A program made the position numbers and the translations under genes. The notes beneath the pieces were generated by a model, which was not told the DNA's origin, ran no database searches, and worked only from the letters and a program-made list of their open reading frames with translations. Below are positions 8,601 to 17,131 of a stretch of 64,000 nucleotides of DNA, piece by piece. Source of the stretch: Clostridium sp. GTDB lineage: Bacteria > Bacillota > Clostridia > Lachnospirales > Lachnospiraceae. How positions within the stretch are numbered: position 1 is the first letter of the stretch; every line of letters begins with the position of its first letter. Where the stretch lies: positions 62,001 to 126,000 of the forward strand of contig JAMPFU010000002.1 in NCBI GenBank assembly GCA_023664385.1, read 5' to 3'.

Positions 8601-10195
8601 AGTCCTTCCGGTGCTTTGCCCAATGCTTCCCTGCCTGATAATTCGGAATACAAAAATTCAAGCGTAACCTTTGCACTCTCCTCATCATACATGAAATTCC
8701 TCATTTTATTTTGGTCATTGTAGGTCATCTTAAGCCATCTTGCCCAATCAAACAAAGAAACGTCTTCCTCCTCCATGATAAGAAAAAGTTTAACATCCTT
8801 ATAAAAATGAGAAGCTGCAAACTCCATAATAATATTTTTTTCCATTTGATAAAGCTTCGTCCTGCTGCCCACAAAGCCTACAGCATTTACGTTCTTTAAA
8901 TCCATACACACAGGCATTGCATTAAGATACTCATACTTATCGTGCATGGCTTTGGGAAAATCCTTAAGCTCATCATCCGTATCCACGTAATCCTCCTGTT
9001 TATATCCTATCTGACAATTGGATTTTACAACCCCGCTTCCAATTCTGATTTTAAGATAATCCTCATGCTCCCTTCTCTTTTCAAACAAGCGGTTATCAAA
9101 ATCCTCTATGTATTTCATATAATCGTCCAACGTTGGATTCATGAAGTTTGCAACAACCTCCTCTCTCTCCCTGAGCTTTATAATATCATCCTCGCACTTC
9201 GTGAGATAATCCATATAAACCCTTGTTCTTTTTTCTTCCTTTTCCCGGCGTTTTTTCTTATCCTTGACAAAATTTATTATGGTAATTGTCGTGCTTACAG
9301 TCATTGTGGCGGCAAAATATATAACAAACATTCCACCGCCGCCCATAATGCCTCTAAGTCCAACCATAAGCAGCATATTCACAAGCATAGGCATAACTGT
9401 CATAAGGAAATTTTGTTCCTCAGACTCATCCTTATTTTTAGGATTTAATACCTCAATTGCATCCGACGGCAGCTTAAACTGCTGCCTCACATTTTTTATA
9501 AATTTAGGGTATTTATAGTGATTATTTTGATATGTAATCACTCTGTTCCCCTGATCGGTAATTATTTTTGCAGTTTTTGTCGTATATACACAGCCATTGC
9601 TGATGCAAAAGTAATAGCCTTTTATTGTTAAAAATTCTCCCTCCAGCAACATTCCTAAATCTTCACGAGGAGTAAAACCATTAAGCTCCACTCCAATACT
9701 TGCCTGTGTGAAATCAACCTCATAGCCACCTGACACCTTCCTTAGTTTTATCATATCCCCACTTAAATATGGATCGTCTATTCTTATTGTACAGCCCACA
9801 AACCCGCCTATGGTAAATTCATCACAGCCCCTGCAATCAATCTCAAGGTCAAAATCATCGCCTACACGGTCATAACACGCAAGTAAATCAATACAAAAAA
9901 ACTCCACATCAGAATAATCATAGCAAATTGAAATATGATCGCCTAACGTGAGAGTTCTTACATACTCCTTTATATTTGAATCCTTTTTTAAATATACCGT
10001 ATCATTACAGCTTATAATAAACTGACCATCTTCCCTTCTGTCAATCCTAAATATAAAGCCTACGGAAAATCTGTCCCGCCTGAAAGCAACCTGACATGCT
10101 TTATCGGTTCCTATGGTAAGGTTTCCCGAAAAAAAATCATCCATTAATATTTCCTTATACATGTTGTTGCCATAAATAACTAATTTATAATTCAT
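5657..10195 (-). CDS. essC: EssC-type T7SS FtsK/SpoIIIE ATPase
   Basis: The central motor of type VII secretion, 1512 residues, near the usual EssC length. Two N-terminal FHA-like domains (about 1-200) precede two membrane segments (about 263-310) and a coiled coil. ATPase domain 1 has an intact Walker A GTTGSGKS (699-706) and Walker B LILIVDE (804-810). Domain 2 has Walker A GSSQSGKT (1028-1035) but a weak Walker B (VVCLDNW). Domain 3 has only GNAETGKH (1312-1319) and no clear Walker B, so it is probably a degenerate, substrate-binding unit. The ATG at 10195 follows GGAGG. It is co-directional with esaB, 9 bases upstream. Confidence 0.95.
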   Translation of the reverse strand: MNYKLVIYGNNMYKEILMDDFFSGNLTIGTDKACQVAFRRDRFSVGFIFRIDRREDGQFIISCNDTVYLKKDSNIKEYVRTLTLGDHISICYDYSDVEFFCIDLLACYDRVGDDFDLEIDCRGCDEFTIGGFVGCTIRIDDPYLSGDMIKLRKVSGGYEVDFTQASIGVELNGFTPREDLGMLLEGEFLTIKGYYFCISNGCVYTTKTAKIITDQGNRVITYQNNHYKYPKFIKNVRQQFKLPSDAIEVLNPKNKDESEEQNFLMTVMPMLVNMLLMVGLRGIMGGGGMFVIYFAATMTVSTTITIINFVKDKKKRREKEEKRTRVYMDYLTKCEDDIIKLREREEVVANFMNPTLDDYMKYIEDFDNRLFEKRREHEDYLKIRIGSGVVKSNCQIGYKQEDYVDTDDELKDFPKAMHDKYEYLNAMPVCMDLKNVNAVGFVGSRTKLYQMEKNIIMEFAASHFYKDVKLFLIMEEEDVSLFDWARWLKMTYNDQNKMRNFMYDEESAKVTLEFLYSELSGREALGKAPEGLPDYIVLVYKSHVIRNHPVSKYIDRAKELGFRFVFFEECEEFLNSECSFRIFLNDSDYTGYIQDAEDGEKIQTFEYGHVSRERAEAAAKKLACVYVDEVSLENTLTKNITLFQLLNIMNPYDLELEGRWNSSEIYESMAAPIGVKSGNEIVYLDLHEKFHGPHGLVAGTTGSGKSEILQTYILSMATLFHPYEVGFIIIDFKGGGMVNQFKDLPHLNGAITNIDGNEIERSLLSIKAELLKRQELFAAHEVNHIDDYIREYKAGRAETPLPHLILIVDEFAELKSEQPEFMKELISAARIGRSLGVHLILATQKPSGVVSDQIWSNSKFRLCLKVQNKSDSNEVLKSPLAAEIKEPGRAYLQVGNNEIFQLFQSAYSGASANNDGITAQKKFMITNVALSGKRRIIYEQKPSVDDGGETQLKALVSYINEYCEKKNIKRLPDICLPSLSDQIPITMEGFTYEGTDIVVPVGITDDPARQNQYIEMFNLSQNNVYILGSSQSGKTNLLQTIIRGLTERYSPKEVNIYLLDFASMILRNFETLNHVAGVITSADEERLKGFLKLMYTTIQQRKQYFSKLGLSSYSAYREAGKAELPQIVVCLDNWVAFRGHFPDYEDTFVTMCRDSVAVGISIIVTAGQAGGAGFKLLSSFSKRTALYCNDSSDYGVLFESCRKKLHDIAGRGIVENNKVFYECQYYLAFAAEKEFEKIKLIRQFIGDINKKYGDLYVAGIPEIPERVTEKFLVKQFGNTINAPYEVLLGMEFDSITLRTLKLDNIFMLTFMGNAETGKHAYVEYAIDTILSRKKSEPVDLYIVDNMENEYKKYEPAAAGYTSSLPEMGQMLGTVAEKLNQRVTALEAGTLDISREALQLVVINSASYVKALGTDKELLEIYKSICACKKQKICFLITDIENVMISLSAGEVFKNIKESKRVIAFEDIKKIRAVDVSISDTKQFKKPLAYNDAYMFGGDKPEKIRTVSASSEN

Positions 10196-10204
10196 AATTC
10201 CTCC

Positions 10205-10456
10205 CTATTTTCTATATGTAATAATTGTACCATCTCTAAGACCAAAATCCTCCAAAAGCCTGTCACCCCTTAAAAGTGCTTTCGGCTCCTCAGTGCAAAG
10301 ATAACACGCAGCAACATTATTCATATCTATGCCAAGATGAAATCCCGCATTCAGACCATAAATAAATTCATTTGCCGTTATATTAAGAGGCACCTCAATA
10401 TCAAACTGTTTATTCATTTTTACATGGTTAAACACCAAGATAACCGTATTATCCAT
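10205..10456 (-). CDS. esaB: EsaB/YukD ubiquitin-like T7SS protein
   Basis: An 83-residue cytoplasmic beta-grasp protein. It has the YukD pattern: an N-terminal strand pair (VILVFNHVKMNKQFDIEVPLN), a helix and the C-terminal LEDFGLRDGTIITYRK, where the L-x-D-G-T segment is characteristic. EsaB/YukD is a regular accessory of Firmicutes T7SS and docks to or regulates the secretion complex. It has a strong GGAGG site and lies 9 bases before essC. Length and order agree with known yuk/ess loci. Confidence 0.9.
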   Translation of the reverse strand: MDNTVILVFNHVKMNKQFDIEVPLNITANEFIYGLNAGFHLGIDMNNVAACYLCTEEPKALLRGDRLLEDFGLRDGTIITYRK

Positions 10457-10465
10457 AAATCCTCC

Positions 10466-11494
10466 TTACAAAATACATATAACCGTTTTATTAAACAATT
10501 GGGAATTCTTTACATTCTCCAACGCAAGTGCTCCCTGATATTCCTCTATAAATTCCGAAAATTCATAATTTCTCAAAACATCACTTGCAGAAAGGTAATC
10601 ATACTGCTCCTTCTTATATCGGTTGCATACAAATACAAGATTTTGATTAAAGTCAAGCATATTTGATAAAAACGCCTCTAGCTTTTTTACGGCAACCATA
10701 TCCTGCGTTGTAATAAATATTTTCCTGTCGCAATTTTTAAGGAACGCAAGCTTATCAGCATGAAGCTCTGAGGAAAGCTCCACCACGATATAATCATATG
10801 AATTATTATTTTTAAAATAGTTTATGATTTGTACATATGTTTCAAATGTCATTTGGTAGGACACAGGAAGATTTTTAAATGGCGGAAGAAAATCAAAGCC
10901 TTCGGTTTTTATTTCCTGCTGTACTATTTTAAGCGCATTTTTTACATTAATGGAGCACTGATAACAAAATGCAGCTCCCAAAACCTCACCGCAATTCAGA
11001 TAGTAAGAAAAATCCTGATGTGCCACAGTACTGATATAAAGTACCCGTTTCCCTTCACATGCAAGCTTATTGGAAATCGAAAGCGCAGCTATTGTTTTGC
11101 CCGTGCCTCCTGCAACTGAAAAAACTCCTACCACCTTCGTCCCTTTAGAACCCTCAGACATATCATGATTCATAAGCGTCGAATCAATTTTTTCGATTAT
11201 ATTTTTTACACTATAATATTTGTATATATATTCAGGGGCATTTCCCTCTGCCACATCATCAATCAGATAATATTTTTTCGTATTGCGGTATATGTCAAGC
11301 TTATCAACACTTATGTTTTTCGGGAGAATCATTATATCAAATTTTTTCTGCATGGACAGTACGCGTTGAAATGCCTTCTCCTCAGAAATAAATTCAACAT
11401 TTGCCTGTTGCCCGACAAGCTGTGCAAATTTATATTCGATTGTTATTATGTATTCATCATCAAAGCACACAAACAGTATATTTTTTTTCGCCAT
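10466..11494 (-). CDS. ParA/MinD-like P-loop ATPase of the T7SS locus
   Basis: A 342-residue protein with a receiver-like N-terminal segment (ILFVCFDDE..., about 1-110) and a SIMIBI ATPase domain from about residue 120, where SVAGGTGKT is the P-loop. The Lys at the start of the ParA deviant Walker A (KGG) is replaced by Ala, so this is closer to the atypical TadZ/CpaE branch, whose members position pilus machines. By analogy it may place the T7SS at a cell site. The ATG at 11494 follows AGGTG; a GTG three codons earlier is less likely. It sits 9 bases upstream of esaB and 13 bases after the FHA gene. Confidence 0.7.
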   Translation of the reverse strand: MAKKNILFVCFDDEYIITIEYKFAQLVGQQANVEFISEEKAFQRVLSMQKKFDIMILPKNISVDKLDIYRNTKKYYLIDDVAEGNAPEYIYKYYSVKNIIEKIDSTLMNHDMSEGSKGTKVVGVFSVAGGTGKTIAALSISNKLACEGKRVLYISTVAHQDFSYYLNCGEVLGAAFCYQCSINVKNALKIVQQEIKTEGFDFLPPFKNLPVSYQMTFETYVQIINYFKNNNSYDYIVVELSSELHADKLAFLKNCDRKIFITTQDMVAVKKLEAFLSNMLDFNQNLVFVCNRYKKEQYDYLSASDVLRNYEFSEFIEEYQGALALENVKNSQLFNKTVICIL

Positions 11495-11507
11495 AAGCTT
11501 CACCTAA

Positions 11508-12410
11508 TCACTCAATTATTACATTAAACTCTATATCTGCCAAAGACAATGTGTCACCATTATTAAGATAATATCTTTCTCCTGCATTCAAAGCATATCC
11601 ATTTATCCGTGTCCCATTTGTACTTTTCATATCCTCAACCATATAAGTGTCAGCTTCCTTATATATCTTGCAATGAAGCCTGCTTATCATACTTGAAATT
11701 GGTATCACACCGTCCACAGCATTATCAGTCGTTCCAAGAACAAACTCAGCCTTTGTAATCCTGAAAATCAAGTTTCCCAATGTACTGTTATGCTCAAGTA
11801 TCATTTTTTGTTCACTGCCATTATGCACGGCAGCATTTACAGCTATGTCAGCCACCTGCTTTACCCCAAATTCATAATGATTCATATATAAAAGCACATC
11901 ATAATCACTTTTTGTTTCATCCATAATAGCGTAATATACTTCCTGATACTTATCCGGAAGTTCTTTAAAGATATAACTAAGTATCATTAACAGACTTCTT
12001 CTGAAGGAGCTGCTCCATCTGCTGCCATCGTGAAAATCGCACTCATAATTTATTGGAAGCAGTATAATTTTTATACACTTATTTCTAATATCATAAAGCA
12101 GACGTTCATAGCAGACATCCATTGCCATTATACTGATATAGTCTGTGCTGTTAATTTTAAACATCGAAGCAACAAATTTTTTCAATGCTATTGCTAATTC
12201 TGAATTTGTAATATTTTCAATTTCATATGCCAGAGGCTTAAAATTTTCCGTACCGTATAAAAACCTTGTACTGTTATTATGCTGAACCTCAACAGCAGGA
12301 ACAATATCATCAATATCAGATTTATTCATATATTTCATTCCAAGCATAAAAACCGAGTCATTTTCCTCAAAGGTATATGCCATATAATCCGAATAACTGT
12401 CAACTCTCAT
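11508..12410 (-). CDS. FHA protein with EssB/DUF6382-like N-terminal domain
   Basis: A 300-residue cytoplasmic protein. The C-terminal 90 residues are an FHA domain with the phosphopeptide-loop signature SRLHCKIY and the STNGTRING motif. The N-terminal 200 residues have the pattern FLYGTENFKPLAYEIENI, DYISI and KIILLPI, resembling DUF6382 and the pseudokinase part of EssB/YukC. If so, this supplies the EssB cytoplasmic function without a membrane anchor. The ATG at 12410 follows GGAG by 7 bases and overlaps the window of the previous gene's stop by 11 bases on the other side. It probably binds a phosphothreonine on a partner. Confidence 0.65.
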   Translation of the reverse strand: MRVDSYSDYMAYTFEENDSVFMLGMKYMNKSDIDDIVPAVEVQHNNSTRFLYGTENFKPLAYEIENITNSELAIALKKFVASMFKINSTDYISIMAMDVCYERLLYDIRNKCIKIILLPINYECDFHDGSRWSSSFRRSLLMILSYIFKELPDKYQEVYYAIMDETKSDYDVLLYMNHYEFGVKQVADIAVNAAVHNGSEQKMILEHNSTLGNLIFRITKAEFVLGTTDNAVDGVIPISSMISRLHCKIYKEADTYMVEDMKSTNGTRINGYALNAGERYYLNNGDTLSLADIEFNVIIE

Positions 12411-12420
12411 ATATACTCCA

Positions 12421-14043
12421 CTATTCCTTAAATTCAAATTCTTCTTCTGCCATTTTTATTATACTTCCATCTACTAATTTAACATATCTGCCTGAGGCAA
12501 CCCTCATTCCGTTTACATATGTACCATTCGTTGTTTCAAGGTCCTGAATATAATAACCATCCTCCAGTTTCATAATACAAGCATGCTTTCTGCTTATATT
12601 ATTATTGTACCTGATACAGTAATCAACAAATTCAGGTGCAGAACCTACAATAAAACTGTTTTGGTTTATTATGACTGACTCACCTGTCTTATACCTCATA
12701 AGCGTAGGATATGACTGTAAAACATTTTCCTGATATTCCATCCCTGCACTAAGTACTGTTGTCTCGCTGGGAACCCCCGCAGAGCCTGTATCTCCGATGC
12801 TTCTATTTACAGGCATACCTCTGTTTGTTGTATTTGGTATTGCTCCAGGCGTAACCCTTCCACTCAGCTTAAGTGCTTCCTTTGCAGTAATCGTCCTATT
12901 TTCTTCCTCTTTTATTTGTCTTTTATACTTTTTCCCCTTTAGAATTAAAAGTATGGTAAGTACAATGATTGTTACAAGTAATACCACATTCACAATAACA
13001 GAAACTATGATTACCGTTTTTACCGATATTCCCTTTTCCTGTAGCAGTGACATACTTTCCGTAAAATCATCGTTTAGCTGATTAATCTCATCCTGCGTAT
13101 AGCTTGTAACTTCACCTTCCCCTATCTGTGACATAAGCTTTTTTGCATCATCATAATATGCCTGACACTGTGTCCATGTTTCCGGTGTATAGTTATCACC
13201 ATCTGTCTCCTCAAAGGATTTCATTGTTTCTTCCAAATCAGATGTATTTACAACAAGCTTCGGGTTATATTGTATATTTAATATATCCAGCACATCAATA
13301 ACCTCATCAATTTGAAGTGCATAAAGCTGTTCTGGGTTGCCTTTATTGGCATTACTGATAATACCTACAGCCTCTCCGTCATCGTTAAGGATAGGAAGTC
13401 CTTTTGTAATTGGTATATTTGAGGAATACAAAAAATAATGTGCATCATTTATCTCAGACCAATCCTCTATCGTACAATCAACCATCTGCATATCATTATC
13501 ATATGTATGAACCGCAGTTCCGTTTTTAATCGTATTCACATCTGTACACAGTCTGATTGTAGTACATGAGGAAATCTCCGATGTTGGTTGAAGTATTGCA
13601 AAATCCATGCTTACGCTGCTATTTACAATTGATAATTCAATAATAACATCATTTTTTAAAACAAGCTCAATAGCGGTATTTACCTTGTCCTTTTCCACAC
13701 CGTGAGAGGCGGCAACCGCAGCTTTTTCCTCCTCAGTTAAAATAACCGTATCACAACAGGATATCAGATAAACGCTGTTATCTCCACCTCCTATAAAAAA
13801 TGCATATCCATTCTTTATAATGTCGCGTGCTCCGCTGTCTGCACAATACATCAGTCTTACCGTTGCAATTCCCTTTTTTTCATCGTATTTTTCTATAGGT
13901 TCAACAGCTTCGTACTGTGCATCGGTTACTGTTGCCTCAATGATTTCCTCAGGCGGTAGTTCCTCGGCATTAACCACAAAAACTGAAAAACAATTTAAAA
14001 ATATGGAACAAATTATAATAAGTGCTGTCTTTTTTATTTTCAT
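12421..14043 (-). CDS. Membrane protein with inactive trypsin-like domain and cytoplasmic FHA domain
   Basis: A 540-residue protein. An N-terminal signal sequence (1-26) leads to an outside domain (about 55-255) with the trypsin-like order GYAFFIGGG, then YLISCCDTV, then MDFAILQP with Asp147, then ITKGLPILNDDGEAVGII. The usual catalytic His is absent and the Gly-Ser-Gly oxyanion segment has become TKGLP, so it should not cleave. One membrane segment (about 342-368) connects to a C-terminal FHA domain with NISRKHA and TTNGTYVNG. The ATG at 14043 follows GGAG. It could signal across the membrane or act as a scaffold in place of EsaA or EssB. Confidence 0.65.
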   Translation of the reverse strand: MKIKKTALIIICSIFLNCFSVFVVNAEELPPEEIIEATVTDAQYEAVEPIEKYDEKKGIATVRLMYCADSGARDIIKNGYAFFIGGGDNSVYLISCCDTVILTEEEKAAVAASHGVEKDKVNTAIELVLKNDVIIELSIVNSSVSMDFAILQPTSEISSCTTIRLCTDVNTIKNGTAVHTYDNDMQMVDCTIEDWSEINDAHYFLYSSNIPITKGLPILNDDGEAVGIISNANKGNPEQLYALQIDEVIDVLDILNIQYNPKLVVNTSDLEETMKSFEETDGDNYTPETWTQCQAYYDDAKKLMSQIGEGEVTSYTQDEINQLNDDFTESMSLLQEKGISVKTVIIVSVIVNVVLLVTIIVLTILLILKGKKYKRQIKEEENRTITAKEALKLSGRVTPGAIPNTTNRGMPVNRSIGDTGSAGVPSETTVLSAGMEYQENVLQSYPTLMRYKTGESVIINQNSFIVGSAPEFVDYCIRYNNNISRKHACIMKLEDGYYIQDLETTNGTYVNGMRVASGRYVKLVDGSIIKMAEEEFEFKE

Positions 14044-14097
14044 ATTGTACTCCAAACCCATCATGAATGATTAAATGATACCCTAATTTTTTTGTTT

Positions 14098-14577
14098 CTA
14101 TATTTCCTTATTAAAATGAATAGAATCAAGCATATAAAGCATTCGCTCCTTGATTACTGTTTTTCTATCTGGTATTCCAAGCTGATATACCATATAACAT
14201 AAATCCTCATATTTGGACACACAGCTTATGATATATATTCCTTCCTCGCCGCAATAAAGCTCGTCCTCCGACATAACCTGTGCTATATTGTTCGATGTAC
14301 GACTGTAAAAGCCTATGTTTTTTAATGTGCTTTTTTCAGTTACAAGCTGTCCCTTTATAATTTGTATAATATCCTGTATTTCACGGCTGTTTTCTTCAAT
14401 CCTAAATATTGCGGCAGCATCTCCCTGCCCATTCGTCCATAAGGCATTTTCCTCAGGCATTTCATATTGTACACTGTCATTTGGAAAATTATATTCATTA
14501 AAGTCAGTTGGGACAGACATTTCAATCATATCATTGAAAAGCCGCCATTTTCGATATGTAGTATAGTTTTTCTTCAC
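14098..14577 (-). CDS. Uncharacterised T7SS-locus protein, PsbP/DcrB-like pattern
   Basis: A 159-residue soluble protein, no signal sequence, not firmly recognised. It has the layout of PsbP/DUF1795-type alpha/beta proteins: an early MSVPTDF strand, the AAIFRIEE strand and a terminal helix followed by LDSIHF. It starts at GTG 14577, supported by a GGGAGGGG site 6 bases upstream; the same GTG-AAG-AAA start recurs in the next gene upstream. It lies 54 bases before the pseudo-trypsin/FHA gene and opens the machine part of the operon. A structural or regulatory role is a guess from position. Confidence 0.5.
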   Translation of the reverse strand: MKKNYTTYRKWRLFNDMIEMSVPTDFNEYNFPNDSVQYEMPEENALWTNGQGDAAAIFRIEENSREIQDIIQIIKGQLVTEKSTLKNIGFYSRTSNNIAQVMSEDELYCGEEGIYIISCVSKYEDLCYMVYQLGIPDRKTVIKERMLYMLDSIHFNKEI

Positions 14578-14620
14578 AATACCCCTCCCTATCTTTTATT
14601 CGTCATTTGATGCTATCTTT

Positions 14621-15271
14621 TTATCCCTGCCTTGCCTCCTCAAGCAGCTTGTTCCAATCATCCTGATTTATATGAACTTCACCATCAATCTTTAGTAAGT
14701 CCTGATCAATTCTTAGCATTTCCTTTCCTGTCGGTTCATATATATATATCAAGTCAACAGCCGCTGCCTCCTCAACAGACAAACCTTGAAGTAGTCTTAA
14801 ATGCATACATATAACTGGCGCCACCATAACCGTGCTTGCAAAATCATTAATATCCGCATCATCACTGACATACATATAAATTTCAGAATAATCGTATGTT
14901 ACCCTCTTTTTTATATTAGAAGAATCACTGGCATTACTAGCATCTATATTTGCCATTAAAATACCATACGCACGCTTATATTCCTGTTCCAAAGTTTCTC
15001 TGTCATATCTCTCAACAAGCATTCCATCCTCATTTATCCATGCGTCTACACATCGTCCTTCCCTTTTTGCATATCTAGCCGCATAGCTTGCAGACCATCC
15101 AGCGTGTGTAGACGCCGGAAATAGTATATCCACCGTTTCCCCATCTTCCAGAACAGGACATGGTAGGTATTCAGGTTCTTCCTCTTTACTGCCTTTTTCT
15201 GATACAAGAAATATTGTTATCCCCGATGCAATAAGTAAAAGCAATATGATATATAATACTTTTTTCTTCAC
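14621..15271 (-). CDS. Signal-anchored protein, second tandem copy; candidate immunity protein
   Basis: A 216-residue protein with a single N-terminal membrane segment (LYIILLLLIASGITIFLV) and an outside domain of about 190 residues. The GTG at 15271 is preceded by GGGAGGG; the frame is open for nine more codons without a better start. Over residues 25-105 and the last 40 it is nearly identical to the 15313-15966 protein, and it differs around residues 105-160. No enzyme motif is seen. It sits downstream of the cassette A effector, mirroring the paired lipoproteins after the peptidase effector, and so may protect against that effector. Confidence 0.5.
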   Translation of the reverse strand: MKKKVLYIILLLLIASGITIFLVSEKGSKEEEPEYLPCPVLEDGETVDILFPASTHAGWSASYAARYAKREGRCVDAWINEDGMLVERYDRETLEQEYKRAYGILMANIDASNASDSSNIKKRVTYDYSEIYMYVSDDADINDFASTVMVAPVICMHLRLLQGLSVEEAAAVDLIYIYEPTGKEMLRIDQDLLKIDGEVHINQDDWNKLLEEARQG

Positions 15272-15312
15272 AACAACCCTCCCTATTTTATCCGTCATTT
15301 GACACTATCTTT

Positions 15313-15966
15313 TTATCCCTGCCTTGCCTCCTCAAGCAGTTTGTTCCAATCATCCTGATTTATATGAACTTCACCATCAATCTTTAGTAAATCCTGATCA
15401 ATTCTTAGCATTTCCTTCCCTGTCGGTTCGTATATATATATCAAGTCAATAGCCGCTGCCTCCTCAACAGACAAACCTTGAAGTAGTCTTAAATACATGC
15501 ATGCAATTGGTACTGTCATGAAAGATTCTCCCAAATCATTAATATCTGCATCATCACTGACATACATATAAAGTTCAGAATAATCATATATTACCTTTGT
15601 TTTTATCTTAGCGCTTTCAGAAGTATTATTGCCATTTAACTCCCTCATTAAAATATTATATACACGCTTATATTCCTGTTCTAAAGTTTCTCTGTCATAT
15701 CTCTCAACAAGCATTCCATCCTCATTTATCCATGCGTCTACACATCGTCCTTCCCTTTTTGCATATCTAGCCGCATAGCTTGCAGACCATCCAGCGTGTG
15801 TAGACGCCGGAAATAGTATATCCACCGTTTCCCCATCTTCCAGAACAGGACATGGTAGGTATTCAGGTTCTTCCTCTTTACTGCCTTTTTCTGATACAAG
15901 AAATATTGTTATCCCTGAAGCAACGAGTAAAAATAATACGACATATAATATTTTTTTCTTTTTCAT
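15313..15966 (-). CDS. Signal-anchored protein, first tandem copy; candidate immunity protein
   Basis: A 217-residue protein with start MKKKKILYVVLFLLVASGIT, one membrane segment and an outside alpha/beta domain. The ATG at 15966 lies 8 bases after GGAG. It is 59 bases downstream of the 355-residue effector and co-directional. It is a close paralogue of the next gene; the variable segment covers about residues 105-160. No family was recognised. An outside-facing membrane protein directly after a T7SS effector is the usual place for an immunity gene, but a role in the secretion machine is equally open. Confidence 0.5.
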   Translation of the reverse strand: MKKKKILYVVLFLLVASGITIFLVSEKGSKEEEPEYLPCPVLEDGETVDILFPASTHAGWSASYAARYAKREGRCVDAWINEDGMLVERYDRETLEQEYKRVYNILMRELNGNNTSESAKIKTKVIYDYSELYMYVSDDADINDLGESFMTVPIACMYLRLLQGLSVEEAAAIDLIYIYEPTGKEMLRIDQDLLKIDGEVHINQDDWNKLLEEARQG

Positions 15967-16025
15967 TCATGGCTCTCCTTAAACATCATATAATATAATA
16001 TACCAAATTAGAAAGATAGTATGGT

Positions 16026-17093
16026 TTAAAAAGCCAGTACCGGCGCAGGCATTGGAATTGTCGTTGGAATAGGCACTGCCGTAGGCGTAGGCATTGGGAA
16101 AAAATATACATACGGTCCATAAACAGGTCTCAATACTGGCTCTGGCTGTTTTATCCAATTTGTCGGACTAGAAACCTCCACTCCGCAACCCATTGTACAG
16201 GTTCCATTCACACTTGCACCATTTACCGTTACCGAATCTGTTGTCACATTAACACCCTTCTCGACAAAAAAGGCGTCTGAATTAATATTGTATCCCGAAG
16301 CCACATAGATTGATGAATTTTCATCCAAAGCCTCAGTATGCGTTACCCTTCCTTCCATAGTAAGACTTAAGCTCGCATCTGTATTTGCAAATTCATCTCC
16401 TCCCAAAATATGCAGACATGCGTCATGGGATACAGGATTATAGTCCACTGCAACGGTATTATTTCCAATTGTTGTATATGTACTGACAGTACAGTATATT
16501 GTAATACCATGCGCAATGGGAAGCTCTATTCTTCCGTTTTCCGGAACAGGCAATGTTCCGTCCAAAACATATTGGATTGCAAGATCTATTGCTTTATTTA
16601 TGATATCATTTTTATCAGTTTCAGTCATAGCCATAAACTCATCATATGCCAAATCACCCAATTCATCATTTATGGCAGTTGCTGTAGAAAGCTCCTCTTT
16701 GCTTATAATTGCGTCTATTCCTATATCCCCGGCTGCCAGAGCAAGTGCACTGTCATATATATCCTGTGCCATTTGATGGAGCTTTGTGCGTACAATTTCA
16801 AAATCATCCATAATCGCATCAAGGTTTTCTGCCTTATCCGTATCATCCTCATTCAGATATGATTTTCTTTTACCCAAATAAATTTGGTGATTAATTATAT
16901 TGTCTAATTTTTCATTTAAACTTTGCAATATTTTATTGTACTCAGTCCTTAAATATGCATTGGAAAATTCGCTTGCATAGTCACTGATTAAACTACTGTT
17001 AATACACTGCCGCATATCATATAACTGCGTAACCTCATTTGAAAGGTTATATGTACAAGCACTAAAGTAATCTGAATATAATTTTCTATCCAT
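16026..17093 (-). CDS. Putative T7SS effector A with conserved helical N-terminal domain
   Basis: A 355-residue protein without signal peptide. Residues 1-115 form a helical domain shared with the 19054-20280 protein: SEFSNAYLRTEY, NHQIYLGKRKSYLNEDDTDKAE. Residues 190-310 are beta-rich and Asn/Thr/Val-rich, with a small Cys cluster near CTMGCG. The tail is Pro-rich (PMPTPTAVPIPTT). It follows two small helical proteins and a YwqH-like protein, the arrangement of an LXG-type effector with its chaperones. The ATG at 17093 follows GGAGG. The C-terminal activity is not recognised; the beta-rich part could also be a surface or binding domain. Confidence 0.55.
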   Translation of the reverse strand: MDRKLYSDYFSACTYNLSNEVTQLYDMRQCINSSLISDYASEFSNAYLRTEYNKILQSLNEKLDNIINHQIYLGKRKSYLNEDDTDKAENLDAIMDDFEIVRTKLHQMAQDIYDSALALAAGDIGIDAIISKEELSTATAINDELGDLAYDEFMAMTETDKNDIINKAIDLAIQYVLDGTLPVPENGRIELPIAHGITIYCTVSTYTTIGNNTVAVDYNPVSHDACLHILGGDEFANTDASLSLTMEGRVTHTEALDENSSIYVASGYNINSDAFFVEKGVNVTTDSVTVNGASVNGTCTMGCGVEVSSPTNWIKQPEPVLRPVYGPYVYFFPMPTPTAVPIPTTIPMPAPVLAF

Positions 17094-17131
17094 ATAATCC
17101 TCCTTGTATTATTAATCCATCTCAAAATACT

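Larger units (their letters stand above)
14621..15966. repeat. Tandem duplication of the signal-anchored gene
   Basis: The genes at 14621-15271 and 15313-15966 are direct repeats at an offset of about 692-695 bases. DNA identity is near complete across the regions for residues 25-105 and the C-terminal 40 residues, but is clearly lower in the central part (around 14820-14970 and 15510-15660). Ends conserved with a variable middle is the same pattern as in the lipoprotein pair at 1576-3726. Confidence 0.8.

Noticed and set aside
8942..9448. 168-codon open frame on the plus strand inside essC
   Set aside because: It is antisense to a strongly coding region, has no ribosome site and an implausible composition.
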